A stretch of 64,000 bases of DNA from contig NC_053035.3 in assembly GCF_002575655.3 (NCBI RefSeq), positions 505,826,601 to 505,890,600 of the forward strand, written 5' to 3'. Source of the stretch: Aegilops tauschii subsp. strangulata (taxonomy: Eukaryota; Streptophyta; Magnoliopsida; Poales; Poaceae). Below the pieces are notes generated by a model, which had not been told where the DNA came from, did no database searches, and worked only from the letters and a program-made list of their open reading frames with translations. The position numbers and the translations under genes were made by a program. This document shows positions 22,554 through 34,071 of this stretch, piece after piece (within the stretch, counting starts at the first letter, position 1; each line of letters opens with the position of its first letter).

Positions 22554-23624
22554 TTATTACAAATTTAGGAATACTAATTGTTGGAGCAGCCCTGATATTT
22601 AATTTTTATCCATACATATGGTTTTTGCACGTCTAATCAAATATTTCTAAGATGTCTTAAACATCATATTTTTCAGGACCAGAAAGAGCAAACATAGTTG
22701 CACGTACACCCACATTGACAGATGTTTGGAATTAATTAAACTCGTATTTGTGTATATTAGAGTTGTGTAGAATATTTTGTACAAGTTAGATTACAATCGG
22801 ACTTGAAATTGTTGTGTGTAGACAGGGTATAGAATCATGTTCTATTAAGACACTTGTATCCTAGACCTCATGCATAATGTGGGAGTAGAGGGAGCCGATG
22901 GCATGTGCTGGCGTCCGGGTGGCCGGTTTGTGATATTGTCATGATATCAACGGGTAGGCGCGATTGAAGTCATGTCCCAGGTATTATCTGATGTTCGATG
23001 AACACCGTTAACAAATCTTGATGTTGTGCTTTGCATGATTGTTTGGTTCTCGGTAGATCATTGTGCGTCTTGATTAATTCTAGCATGTATAACTAGTGCG
23101 GAGAAAGATATCAACAAATCGGTCACTAAAAACATATGCTCTCTAAGTTTAAGATTTTTGAAACAATTATTTGTGAGGGATGAAGGTTCTGTGCGAGACA
23201 AAACTAGGACGTAAGCATGAGAGTGACTGACATATGAATGATTTCGCATCCGTCCAATACTAATTAATAGGGGCCAGCAAGAACAAAGATGGCATTACAT
23301 AAGGGACCATCATATGCATGATTGACCAGACCGCGGGCATAACCACATATTCCTACTAGCAATCCAACAAGTGATGAATCATCGCACAATTGATGCCCTG
23401 CCGCTGACGGCAAACCATACACACTTAACCTGCCCATGTGGTCAGCGTAACACGTCTTATATTCTGCTGCGGGAGATGGAGTACGTGGATAGAACACCTC
23501 AATTGCGCTGCATGTTTGCGGTCAACATTTGGGGCTCGGTTGGGTGGATTACGATAATCCAGCTTATCCAATTGGTTTTTGTCTACTTTAGCATTTGTTT
23601 TAGGGGTGTGTATAGGGAACATCT
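22554..23624. other. Intergenic stretch, no feature recognised
   Basis: Mostly AT-rich single-copy-looking DNA. Open frames here are short and without recognisable motifs. Confidence 0.5.
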
Positions 23625-23627
23625 AGA

Positions 23628-25479
23628 CACTAGTGGAAAATGGGTCTTTAGTCGTCCCGGTTCTGGAACCGGGACTAAAGGATCGGAACTAAAGCCCAAA
23701 ACCTTTAGTCCCGGTTGGCTTACGAACCGGGACTAAAGGAGCTCCACGTGGCCGCTGTCTAGAGCTCCACCTTTAGTCCCGGTTGGTAGGAATTTTTTTG
23801 ACCTTTAGTCCCGGTTGGCTTACGAACCGGAACTAAAGGAGCTCCACGTGGCCGCTGTCTGGAGCTCTACCTTTAGTCCTGGTTGGTAGGAATTTTATTG
23901 AAATTTGGTTTTTCTGTTTTTTTTGAAAAAAAATAGAATTTTTTTTTGAATTTTTTTTTATTTTCAAATTTCTGAATTATTTGACAATTAAATCTCTAAT
24001 CACCCCTCATCACTGCTCAAGTATGGACCACTAATTCCAAATCGTCTAATCTCCCGGCTGGTCACCCATTCTCTCACTACCCCAGCCTAAGCACGCTTAA
24101 CTTCTGAGTTCTATTCCCGTAGTTTCCAAGTATGCACTTGTTGTTTTCCTAACAATAGTAAGTTGTCAATCCTATTAACCCTTAGGAGTTGAACTTGAGC
24201 ATGAAGCACCGTTTGAGTTTGAAACTATTATTCTAAAAAACAATAATTATTTAGTAACACTAATATTTCTTGAATAAGTAGTTTGACCAAAAAATTCAAA
24301 AAAACTTAAATTTGTGGATAACTTTTTTTTCTTTCAGAATTTGAGGATTCTAAAAATTTGCAAAACGGCCTACGGTGGTCGAAATTGGAACCGGGTTTTC
24401 ATGCTGAACATTTTGATATATTATACGTTTTTTTCGACATGGTATGTTAATTTTTGAAGTTTTTATTATTTTCTTTTGTTTTTTTCAAAACTGAAATGAC
24501 GATACGAGGGGGGTAGAGTTTGAAAATTGCAGAATCCCTTTAATCCGGGATGGTGTCCATCCAATCCTACCGTCGACTACATCTGCTAGCACCGTCCCAG
24601 CCAGAGTCACGTTCTATTAAAGTGGCAAAAAGAGTTACTTTTTAATATAGCAAAACTAATTCTATCAACTATTATTAAAGGCTAAACAAATATTAATACA
24701 AAACAGTAGCAAAATTAATATTAATTAATTATTAAAATTTATCTATTGTTGTCTAATAGAAGCATACTACAACATGTTAAAATCTACAGAAAGAACTAAC
24801 TAAAAATGATTGAAAACAACAATTAATGGACTAAAACAACTATATAAGCAAAACAGTATTGTTTTACTTAAAATCCTAATTTAAATTATTCTAAAAATAA
24901 CCAAATAAATCTTACTGTGACAACAATCTAACATGTCACTAGGAGCAAAAAGAATTAAATTAAAAACTATTTTTAAACTCAAATTTTTCACAATCTAGGG
25001 TTTGAAGCAAATTTGAACAAATCATATTTAAATCATTCAAATTTGAAAACTAATGGCAGAAACTAGACAAAAATGTTGAATATAATGCAAAAAGAATCAC
25101 TCAAAAACATCAAATATCCTAAAAGATATAAGAAATTCAAAACAGAAAAAAAAACAAATGAAAAAACAAAAAACAAATTTCAGAACCCCTTTAGTCCCGG
25201 TTGGTGGCTCCAACCGTGACTAAAGGTGTAATCTTTACTCCCGGTTGGAGCCACCAACCGGGACTAAAGCCTCAACCCCTTTAGTCCTGGTTGGTGGCTC
25301 GAACCGGGACTAAAGGGCATCGCACCCTTTAGTCCCAGTTGGTGTCTCAAACCGGGACTAAAGGTCCCATTTGAACCAGGATTAATGCCTGCCCGGCGCA
25401 CTAGCATTAGTCCCAGTTTAATGCAACCGGGACTAATGTGTAGATTGAGCTTCAACCAAAGCCCTATTTTCTACTAGTG
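23628..25479. mobile_element. Non-autonomous CACTA transposon with 5S-like insert
   Basis: The element is 1852 bp. It starts CACTAGTGGAAAATGGG and ends with the inverted counterpart (minus strand CACTAGTAGAAAATAGGG), with a perfect 3-bp target duplication AGA (23625-23627, 25480-25482). Subterminal copies of CCTTTAGTCCCGGTTGG in both orientations fill 23640-23890 and 25185-25440, as expected for transposase-binding regions. The 1.3 kb interior is AT-rich and has no transposase, so the element depends on an autonomous relative. Confidence 0.93.
24050..24118 (-). pseudogene. 5S rRNA-like segment inside the CACTA element
   Basis: Read on the minus strand this aligns by eye with roughly nucleotides 35-105 of plant 5S rRNA: AGAACTC-GAAGTTAAGCGTGCTT, then GTAGT, then ATGGGTGACC and CGGGA. 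The A-box region (AGTTAAGCGTGCTT, 24089-24102) is identical to my recollection of the plant consensus, and the C-box region (24060-24070) is nearly so. The 5' third of 5S is missing, so it is not a working 5S gene. It could derive from 5S rDNA or from a 5S-headed SINE. Confidence 0.75.
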
Positions 25480-25482
25480 AGA

Positions 25483-27056
25483 TGTGCTCTATTTATCATC
25501 TAAGTGAGTGAATCAAGCATAACACGGAAAAGAAAAAAGAAAAAGAAAAAGAAAATATCCACACGAACCTCAACGTAAGATCAATGACATAGTACTTAGA
25601 TGTGCAATGCGTATGGCACATCTGGATGTGTTTTATCAAAACTGTTGTTTTATCAACTTACCTAGTTTTGTGGCAAAAAAAGGCCCTCACATCACCTGCT
25701 AGGGCGGCCATCCATCCCCGCAGCCACAGGCTCCTCGTGACGACCCTCTCCTCCTCGCCGCCGCCGGTTGGCGCCGCTGGGCAATGCCTCGGTCGGCAGA
25801 AGGTGGCGGCAGGCCATCTCCCCTCTTGTCCTGCGCTCTCCAAAGTTCTTCGCAGTAGATCCTCCCAGCCTGCATCTGTCTGCGTCATCACGGACGGAGG
25901 CCTCTCCTTCGTCATGGCTGGAGGCACCCATGCGGCCGGCTTGCCTCATGCGCAGATCCGACAGTAGTCGTCCGTCGCCCTCAGCGACATGGGCGGCAAC
26001 GGCTGACCCTACGTTGACTCCTTCAGCATGTGACGTCCAGGACGCCGACAGCAATGCCATAAGCCGCACGGCATGGCGTGGTACGTCATCGCACCCGCTG
26101 GGCCCACCATTGGGCCATTGTCTACCGGTGACGGATCTAACAGGGCGGCGGCTACTCCTCTCGACAATGCAGTTGACAAATGGAGGCCCCTGGGAAGGGT
26201 TCTCTCCGTCGACGAGTTGGCAGACTACTAGCCACCGAAGATCTTTGTGAGAGTTTTTCTCTGCAGATCCGGTGACCGCTGCCAGAGGCTTTTATTGGCT
26301 ATGTTGTGGGATGCAACCAGAAGGCATTGTTATCGGTTTTGGCCACTCCCATTTCGGCTAGTTTATCTTCAGCGATGATATGCAATCTATAGATGGTGGC
26401 TTGACTGAGAGGGTATGGTTGTGCGGCGATGATGGCGAGATTTTGTCGACTGCATGTAGCTGTTATGATCACGGTAAAGTGCCAGCGACAAAACTTGATT
26501 GACTTTGATTTGGTGGTGCATTCCGAGTACCAGGTCTCGAGCTCTGAGGTGAAAACGTTAGGTCTGACCCGAGTTTTTATACTTATGTTTTTGTGTCATT
26601 ACCTTGTTGAAGGCATTGCTCGGATATGCTTGGACTTGTTCTTCAGGGTGAAAACCTAGAATCTATACTTGGATGGTGGGGATCCAGTGACGACGACACT
26701 TGATCATTGTTCCCTTCCTGAAGGTGTTACTATTGAAGAAACTCATTTTCTCTGTGATGTCATGGGTGCGGATATGGTCGTTCTTGTAGTTTGTCGATTG
26801 TTTGTTGAATCACTTTGGGGTCTTTCTTTTGTTTCTCGCTTAGGCATAGCTTTGGTCTTCTATCAATTTGCTATTTGTCAGCATGTTTTTTCTTTTCTTT
26901 GTTGTGTGCATTTTAGTTATGCAGAGGTCGAGTGTGTGCTCATTGTGTTCGTACCCACTTGATGCTTCATTTTGAGTTAATAAAGTCCACCCTTTGTCGA
27001 AAATGTTTCGTGGCAAATTTTTTACATTCGATTACAAAAAAAGCACAACGTAACAC
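25483..27056. other. Repeat-derived non-coding stretch between CACTA and the complete Angela-like element
   Basis: A GC-rich part (25680-26250) and a T/G-rich part (26400-27010) contain no convincing protein. The T/G-rich part, with GTGAAAAC(G/C)TTAG / GTGAAAACCTAG blocks and a final AGTTAATAAAGTCCACC near 26975-26990, resembles 3' ends of transcript-derived repeats common in wheat. I cannot assign a family. It ends in the AATTC target site at 27057. Confidence 0.35.
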
Positions 27057-27061
27057 AATTC

Positions 27062-28825
27062 TGAAGGAAATATGCCCTAGAGGCAATAATAAAGTTGTTA
27101 TTTATATTTCCTTATATCATGATAAATGTTTATTATTCATGCTAGAATTGTATTAACCGGAAGCTTAGTACATGTGTGAATACATAGACAAAACAGAGTG
27201 TCCCTAGTATGCCTCTACTTGACTAGCTCATTGATCAAAGATGGTTATGTTTCCTAACCATAGACATGTGTTGTCATTTGATGAATGGGATCACATCATT
27301 AGAGAATGATGTGATGGACAAGACCCATCCGTTAGCTTAGCATAATGATCGTTTAGTTTTATTGCTATTGCTTTCTTCATGACTTATACATGTTCCTCTG
27401 ACTATGAGATTATGCAACTCCCGAATACCGGAGGAACACTTTGTGTGCTATCAAACGTCACAACATAACTAGGTGATTATAAAGATGCTCTACAGGTGTC
27501 TCCGAAGGTGTTTGTTGGGATGGCATAGATCAAGATTAGGATTTGTCACTCCGTGTATCGGAGAGGTATCTCTGGGCCCTCTCGGTAATGCACATCACTA
27601 TAAGCCTTGCAAGCAATGTGACTAATGATTTAGTTGCGGGATGATGCATTACGGAACGAGTGAAGAGACTTGCCGGTAACGAGACTGAACTAGGTATGAT
27701 GATACCGATGATCGAATCTCGGGCAAGTAACATACCGATGACAAAGGGAACAAAGTATGTTGTTATGCGGTTTGACCGATAAAGATCTTCGTAGAATATG
27801 TAGGAGCCAATATGAGCATCCAGGCTCCGCTATTGTTTATTAACCGGAGATGTGTCTCGGTCATGTCTACATAGTTCTCGAACCCGTAGGGTCCGCACAC
27901 TTAACGTTCGATGACGATTTGTATTATGAGTTATGTGTTTTGGTGACCGAAGTTTGTTCGGAGTCTCGGATGAGATCACGGACATGACGAGGAGTCTTGA
28001 AATGGTCGAAGGTAAAGATTGATATATTTGAAGGTTATATACGGACACCGGAATGGTTCTGATAAGGTTCGGGGATTTTTCAGAGTACTGGGAGGCTACC
28101 GGAACCCCCCGGGAAAGTTAATGGGCCTAATGGGCCATAGTGGAGGAGGCAGGCCACGGAGGTGGCGCCCCCCTGCCCAATCCAAATTGGACAAGGGGAG
28201 GGGGCGCGGCCCCCCTCTTTCCTTCTCCTTTTCCCTCCTTTCCCCTTTCCCCTCTCTGTTGGAAGGAAAGGGGGGCCGAATCCTACTAGGAATGGAGTCC
28301 TAGTAGGACTCCCCCCTGCTGGCGCGCCCCCCTTGGGTCGGTCTCCTCCTCCCCCCTCCTTTATATACGTGGGCAGGGGGGCACCCCAAAGACACAACAG
28401 TTGTTTCTTAGCCGTGTGCGGTGCCCCCTCCACAGTTTAGTCCTTCGGTCATAGCATCGTAGTGCTTAGGTGAAGCCCTACGCGGATCACATCACCAACA
28501 CCGTCGCCACGCCGTCATGGTGAGGGAACTCTCCCTCGACCCTCTACTGGATCAAGAGTTCGAGGGACGTCATCGAGTTGAACGTGTGCTGAACACGGAG
28601 GTACCATATGTTCGGTACTTGGATCGGTTGGATCATGAAGACGTTCGACTACATCAACCGCATTAACATAAAGCTTCCGCTTTCAACCGCATTAACATAA
28701 AGCTTCCGCTTTCGTTCTACGAGGGTACGTGGACACACTCTCCCCCTCTCGTTGCTATGCATCTCCTAGATAGACCTTGCATGATCGTAGGAAAAATTTC
28801 AAATTGCATGCTGTGTTACCCAACA
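27062..28825 (+). repeat. 5' LTR of the complete Angela-like element
   Basis: A 1764-bp LTR. It carries a 29-bp tandem duplication at about 28654-28712 (CAACCGCATTAACATAAAGC twice) that the 3' LTR and the other copy lack. Scattered substitutions separate it from the 3' LTR. Confidence 0.95.
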
Positions 28826-28826
28826 G

Positions 28827-28838
28827 TGGTATCAGAGC
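28827..28838 (+). promoter_or_regulatory. Primer binding site of the Angela-like element
   Basis: TGGTATCAGAGC, complementary to initiator tRNA-Met, lies one base after the 5' LTR. Confidence 0.93.
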
Positions 28839-30057
28839 CAGGTCTATGCGTAGATGATATGCACGAGTAGAACACAAAGAGTTGTGGGCGATAATAGTCA
28901 TACTTCTTACCACCAATGTCTTACTTTGATTCGGCGGTATTGTTGGATGAAGCGGCCCGGACCGACATTACATGACCGCGTTCATGAGACTGGTTCTACC
29001 GACGTGCTTTGCACACAGGTGGCTGGCGGGTGTCTGTTTCTCCAACTTTAGTTGAATCGAGTTTGACTACGGCCGGTCTTTGTTGAAGGTTAAAACAGCA
29101 CACTTGACGAAAAATCGTTGTGGTTTTGATGCGTAGGTAAGAACAGTTCTTGCTAGAAGCCCGTAGCAGCCACGTAAAACTTGCAACAACAAAGTACAGG
29201 ACGTCTAACTTGTTTTTGCAGGGCTTGTTGTGATGTGATATGGTCAAGACATGATGTGATATAAGTTTTTGTATGAGATGGTCATGTTCTGTAAAAGTTA
29301 TCGGCAACTGGCAGGAGCCTTATGGTTCTCGCTTTATTGTATGAAATGCAATCGCCATGTAATTGCTTTACTTTATCTCTAAGCGGTAGCAATAGTCGTA
29401 GAAGCAATAGTTGGCGAGACGACAACGATGCTACCATGGAGATCAAGGTGTCAAGCCAGTGACGGTGGAGATCATGACGGTGCTTTCAAGATGGAGATCA
29501 AAGGCACAAGATGATGATGGCCATATCATGTCACATATTTTGATTGCATGTGATGTTTATCTTTTATGCATCTTATTTTGCTTAGTACGGCGGTAGCATT
29601 ATAAGACGATCCCTCACTAAATTTCAAGGTATAAGTGTTCTCCCTGAGTATGCACCGTTGCTACAGTTCGTTGTGCCGAGACACCACGTGATGATCGGGT
29701 GTGATAAGCTCTATGTTCACATACAACGGGTGCAAGCCAGTTTTGCACGCGCAGAATACTCGGGTTAAACTTGACGAGCCTAGCATATGCAGATATGGCC
29801 TCGGAACACTGAGACCGAAAGGTCGAACGTGAATCATATAGTAGATATGATCAACATAGAGATGTTCACCATTGAAAACTACTCCATCTCACGTGATGAT
29901 CGGACATGGTTTAGTTGATATGGATCATGTGATCATTTAGATCACTAGAGGGATGTCTATCTAAGTGGGAGTTCTTTAGTAATATGATTAATTGAACTTT
30001 AATTTATCATGAACTTAGTACCTAGTAGTTTTTGCATATCTATGTTGTTGTAGATCA

Positions 30058-31887
30058 ATGGCCCTTGCTACCGTTCCCTTGAATTTTAATGCATTCCTAG
30101 AGAAAGCTAAGTTGAAAGATGATGGTAGCAATTACACGGACTGGGTCCGTAACTTGAGGATTATCCTCATTGCTGCACAGAAGAATTACGTCCTGGAAGC
30201 ACCACTAGGTGCAAGACCCGCTGCAGGAGCTACTCCGGACGTTATGAACGTCTGGCAGAGCAAAGCTGATGACTACTCGATAGTTCAGTGTGCCATGCTT
30301 TACGGCTTAGAATCGGGACTTCAAAGACGTTTTGAACGTCATGGAGCATATGAGATGTTCCAGGAGTTGAAGTTAATATTTCAACCAAATGCCCGAGTTG
30401 AGAGATATGAAGTCTCCAACAAGTTCTATAGCTGCAAGATGGAGGAGAATAGTTCTGTCAGTGAACACATACTCAGAATGTCTGCGTACCATAACCACTT
30501 GACTAAGCTGGGACTTAATCTTTCTGATTATAGTGTCATTGACAGAGTTCTTCAATCACTGCTACCAAGCTATAAAGGCTTCGTGATGAACTATAATATG
30601 CAAGGGATGGAAAAGACAATTCCCGAGCTCTTCGCGATGCTAAAGGCTGCGGAGGTAGAAATCAAGAAGGAGCATCAAGTGTTGATGGTTAACAAGACCA
30701 CTAGTTTCAAGAAAAAGGGCAAAGGAAAGAAGGGCAACTTCAAGAAGAATACCAAGCAAGTTGCTGCTCCTGGGAAGAAGCCCAAGTCTGGACCTAAGCC
30801 TGAAACTGAGTGCTTCTACTGCAAAGGGACTGGTCACTGGAAGCGGAACTGCCCCACATATTTGGCGGATAAGAAGGATGGCAAAGTGAAAGGTATATTT
30901 GATATACATGTTATTGATGTGTACCTTACTAATGCTCGTAGTAGCGCCTGGGTATTTAATACTGGTTCTGTTGCTCATATTTGCAACTTGAAACAGGGGC
31001 TACGGATTAAACGAAGATTGGCTAAGGACGAGGTGACGATGCGCGTGGGAAATGGTTCCAAAGTCGATGTGATTGCCGTCGGCACGCTACCTCTACATCT
31101 ACCGTCGGGATTAGTTTTAGACCTGAATAATTGTTATTTGGTGCCAGCGTTGAGCATGAACATTATATCTGGATCTTGTTTGATGCGAGACGGTTATTCA
31201 TTTAAATCGGAGAATAATGGTTGTTCTATTTATACGAGTAATATCTTTTATGGTCATGCACCCTTGATGAGTGGTCTATTTTTGTTGAATCTCGATTGTA
31301 GTGATACACATATTCACAATATTAAAGCCAAAAGATGCAAAGTTAATAATGATAGTGCAACTTATTTGTGGCACTGCCGTTTAGGTCATATTGGTGTAAA
31401 GCGCATGAAGAAACTCCATGCTGATGGGCTTTTGGAATCACTTGATTATGAATCACTTGATGCTTGCGAACCATGCCTCATGGGCAAGATGACTAAGACT
31501 CCGTTCTCCGAAACAATGGAGCGAGCAACTGACTTATTGGAAATAATACATACTGATGTATGCGGTCCGATGAGTGTTGAGGCTCGCGGCGGGTATCGTT
31601 ATTTTCCGACCTTCACAGATGATTTGAGTAGATATGGGTATATCTACTTAATGAAACATAAGTCTAAAACATTTGAAAAGTTCAAAGAATTTCAGAGTGA
31701 AGTGGAAAATCATCGTAACAAGAAAATAAATTTTCTACGATCTGATCGTGGAGGTGAATATTTGAGTTATGAGTTTGGTCTTCATTTGAAACAATGTGGA
31801 ATAGTTTCACAACTCACGCCACCAAGAACACCACAGCGTAATGGTGTGTCCGAACGTCGTAATCGTACTTTATTAGATATGGTGTGA
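30058..31887 (+). pseudogene. Angela-like gag, protease and integrase, complete copy
   Basis: The frame starts MALATVPLNFNAFLEKAKL and covers the UBN2-type gag, a normal zinc knuckle (CFYCKGTGHWKRNC), protease, the GAG-pre-integrase region (YLWHCRLGHIGVKRM) and the integrase core (HTDVCGPM, RSDRGGEY, QRNGVSERRNR; all three acidic residues present). The protease active-site Asp is Asn (FNTG, AAT at 30958-30960; GAT in the truncated copy). The frame stops at TGA 31885-31887, where the other copy has CGA. The protease change alone would block particle maturation. Confidence 0.93.
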
Positions 31888-32910
31888 TCTATGATATCTC
31901 TTACCAATTTACCACTATCGTTTTGGGGTTATGCTTTAGAGATGGCTGCATTCACGTTAAATAGGGAACCATATAAATCCGTTGAGACGACACCATATGA
32001 ACTGTGGTTTGGCAAGAAACCTAAGCTGTCGTTTCTTAAAGTTTGGGGTTGCGATGCTTATGTGAAAAAGCTTCAACCTGATAAGCTCGAACCCAAATCA
32101 GAGAAATGTGTCTTTATAGGATACCCAAAGGAGACTATTGGGTACACCTTTTATCACAGATCCGAAGGCAAGATTTTCGTTGCTAAAAATGGATCCTTTC
32201 TAGAGAAGGAGTTTCTCTCGAAAGAAGTGAGTGGGAGGAAAGTAGAACTTGATGAGGTAATTGTACCTTCTCCTGAATTGGAAAATAGTTCATCACAGAA
32301 ATCAGTTCCAGTGATGCCTACACCAATTAGTGAGGAAGTTAATGATGATGATCATGAAACTTCGGATCAAGTTGCTACCGAACCTCGTAGGTCAACCAGA
32401 GTACGTTCCGCACCAGAGTGGTATGGTAATCCTGTTCTGGAAGTCATGTTACTAGACCATGACGAACCTACGAACTATGAGGAAGCGATGATGAGCCCAG
32501 ATTCCGCGAAATGGCTTGAGGCCATGAAATCTGAGATGGGATCCATGTATGAGAACAAAGTGTGGACTTTGGTTGACTTGCCCGATGATCGGCAAGCCAT
32601 AGAGAATAAATGGATCTTCAAGAAGAAGACTGACGCTGACGGTAATGTTACTGTCTATAAAGCTCGACTTATTGCGAAAGGTTTTCGACAAGTTCAAGGA
32701 GTTGACTACGATGAGACCTTCTCACCCGTAGCGATACTTAAGTCTGTCCGAATCATGTTAGCAATTTCCGCACTTTATGATTATGAAATTTGGCAAATGG
32801 ATGTCAAAACTGCATTCCTTAATGGATTTCTTAAAGAAGAGTTGTATATGATGCAACCAGAAGGTTTTGTCGATCCTAAAGGTGCTAACACAGTGTGCAA
32901 GCTCCAGTGA
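31888..32910 (+). pseudogene. Angela-like integrase end and RT start, complete copy
   Basis: The same reading frame continues after the first stop through SFWGYALEMAAFTLNREPYK, an acidic linker and the RT start (ENKWIFKKKTDADG, QMDVKTAFLNGF). It ends at TGA 32908-32910, again where the other copy has CGA. Both changes fit C-to-T decay at a methylated CpG. Confidence 0.93.
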
Positions 32911-33624
32911 TCCATTTATGGACTGGTGCAAGCCTCTCGGAGTTGGAATATATGCTTTGATAGTGTGATCAAAGCATATGGTTTTATACAGACTTTTGGA
33001 GAAGCATGTATTTACAAGAAAGTGAGTGGGAGCTCTATAGCATTTCTAATATTATATGTGGATGACATATTGTTGATTGGAAATGATACAAAATTTCTGG
33101 ATAGCATAAAAGGATACTTGAATAAGAATTTTTCAGTGAAAGACCTCGGTGAAGCTGCTTATATATTGGGCATCAAGATCTATAGAGATAGATCAAGACG
33201 CTTAATTGGACTTTCACAGAGCACATGCCTTGATAAAGTTTTGAAGAAGTTCAAAATGGATCAGCCAAAGAAAGGGTTCTTACCTGTGTTACAAGGTGTG
33301 AAGTTGAGTAAGACTCAATGCCCGACCACTGCAGAAGTTATAGAGAAAATGAAAGTCATTCCCTATGCCTCAGCCATAGGTTCTATCATGTATGCAATGA
33401 TGTGTACCAGACCTGATGTGTACCTTGCTATAAGTATAGCAGGGAGGTACCAAAGTAATCCAGGAGTGGATCACTGGACAGCGGTCAAGAACATCCTGAA
33501 ATACCTGAAAAGGACTAAGGATATGTTTCTCGTTTATGTAGGTGACAAAGAGCTCGTCGTAAATGGTTACGTCGATGCAAGCTTTGACATTGATCCGGAT
33601 GACTCTAAGTCGCAAACCGGATAA
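32911..33624 (+). pseudogene. Angela-like RT core, complete copy
   Basis: The frame contains the intact catalytic YVDDILLIGND box and the thumb and connection region to PDDSKSQTG. It stops at TAA 33622-33624, where the other copy has TAC (Tyr). Confidence 0.93.
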
Positions 33625-34038
33625 GTATTTATATTGAATGGTGCAGTTGTTAGTTGGTGCAGTTCCAAGCAGAGCGTCGTGGCGGGATCTACGTGTGAAG
33701 CGGAGTACATAGCTGCTTCGGAAGCAGCAAATGAAGGAGTCTGGATGACGGAGTTCATATCCGATCTAGGTGTAATACCTAGTGCATCGGGTCCAATGAA
33801 AATCTTTTGTGACAATACTGGAGCAATAGCCTTGGTGAAGGAATCCAGATTTCACAAGAGAACCAAACACATCAAGAGATACTTCAATTCCATCCGCGAT
33901 CTAGTCAAGGAAGGAGACATAGAGATTTGGAAAATACATATGGATCTGAATGTTGCAGACCCGTTGACTAAGCCTCTTCCACGAGCAAAACATGATCAGC
34001 ACCAAGACTCCATGGGTGTAAGAATCATTACTATGTAA
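33625..34038 (+). pseudogene. Angela-like RNase H, complete copy
   Basis: The same frame resumes with WCSSKQSVVAGSTCEAEYIA, includes CDNTGAIALVK and ends normally with TAA at 34036-34038, 33 bp before the 3' LTR. Confidence 0.93.
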
Positions 34039-34071
34039 TCAAGATTATTGACTCTAGTGCAAGTGGGAGAC

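Noticed and set aside
23371..23736. 121-codon plus-strand frame running into the CACTA end
   Set aside because: It crosses the transposon boundary at 23628 and has no recognisable motif.
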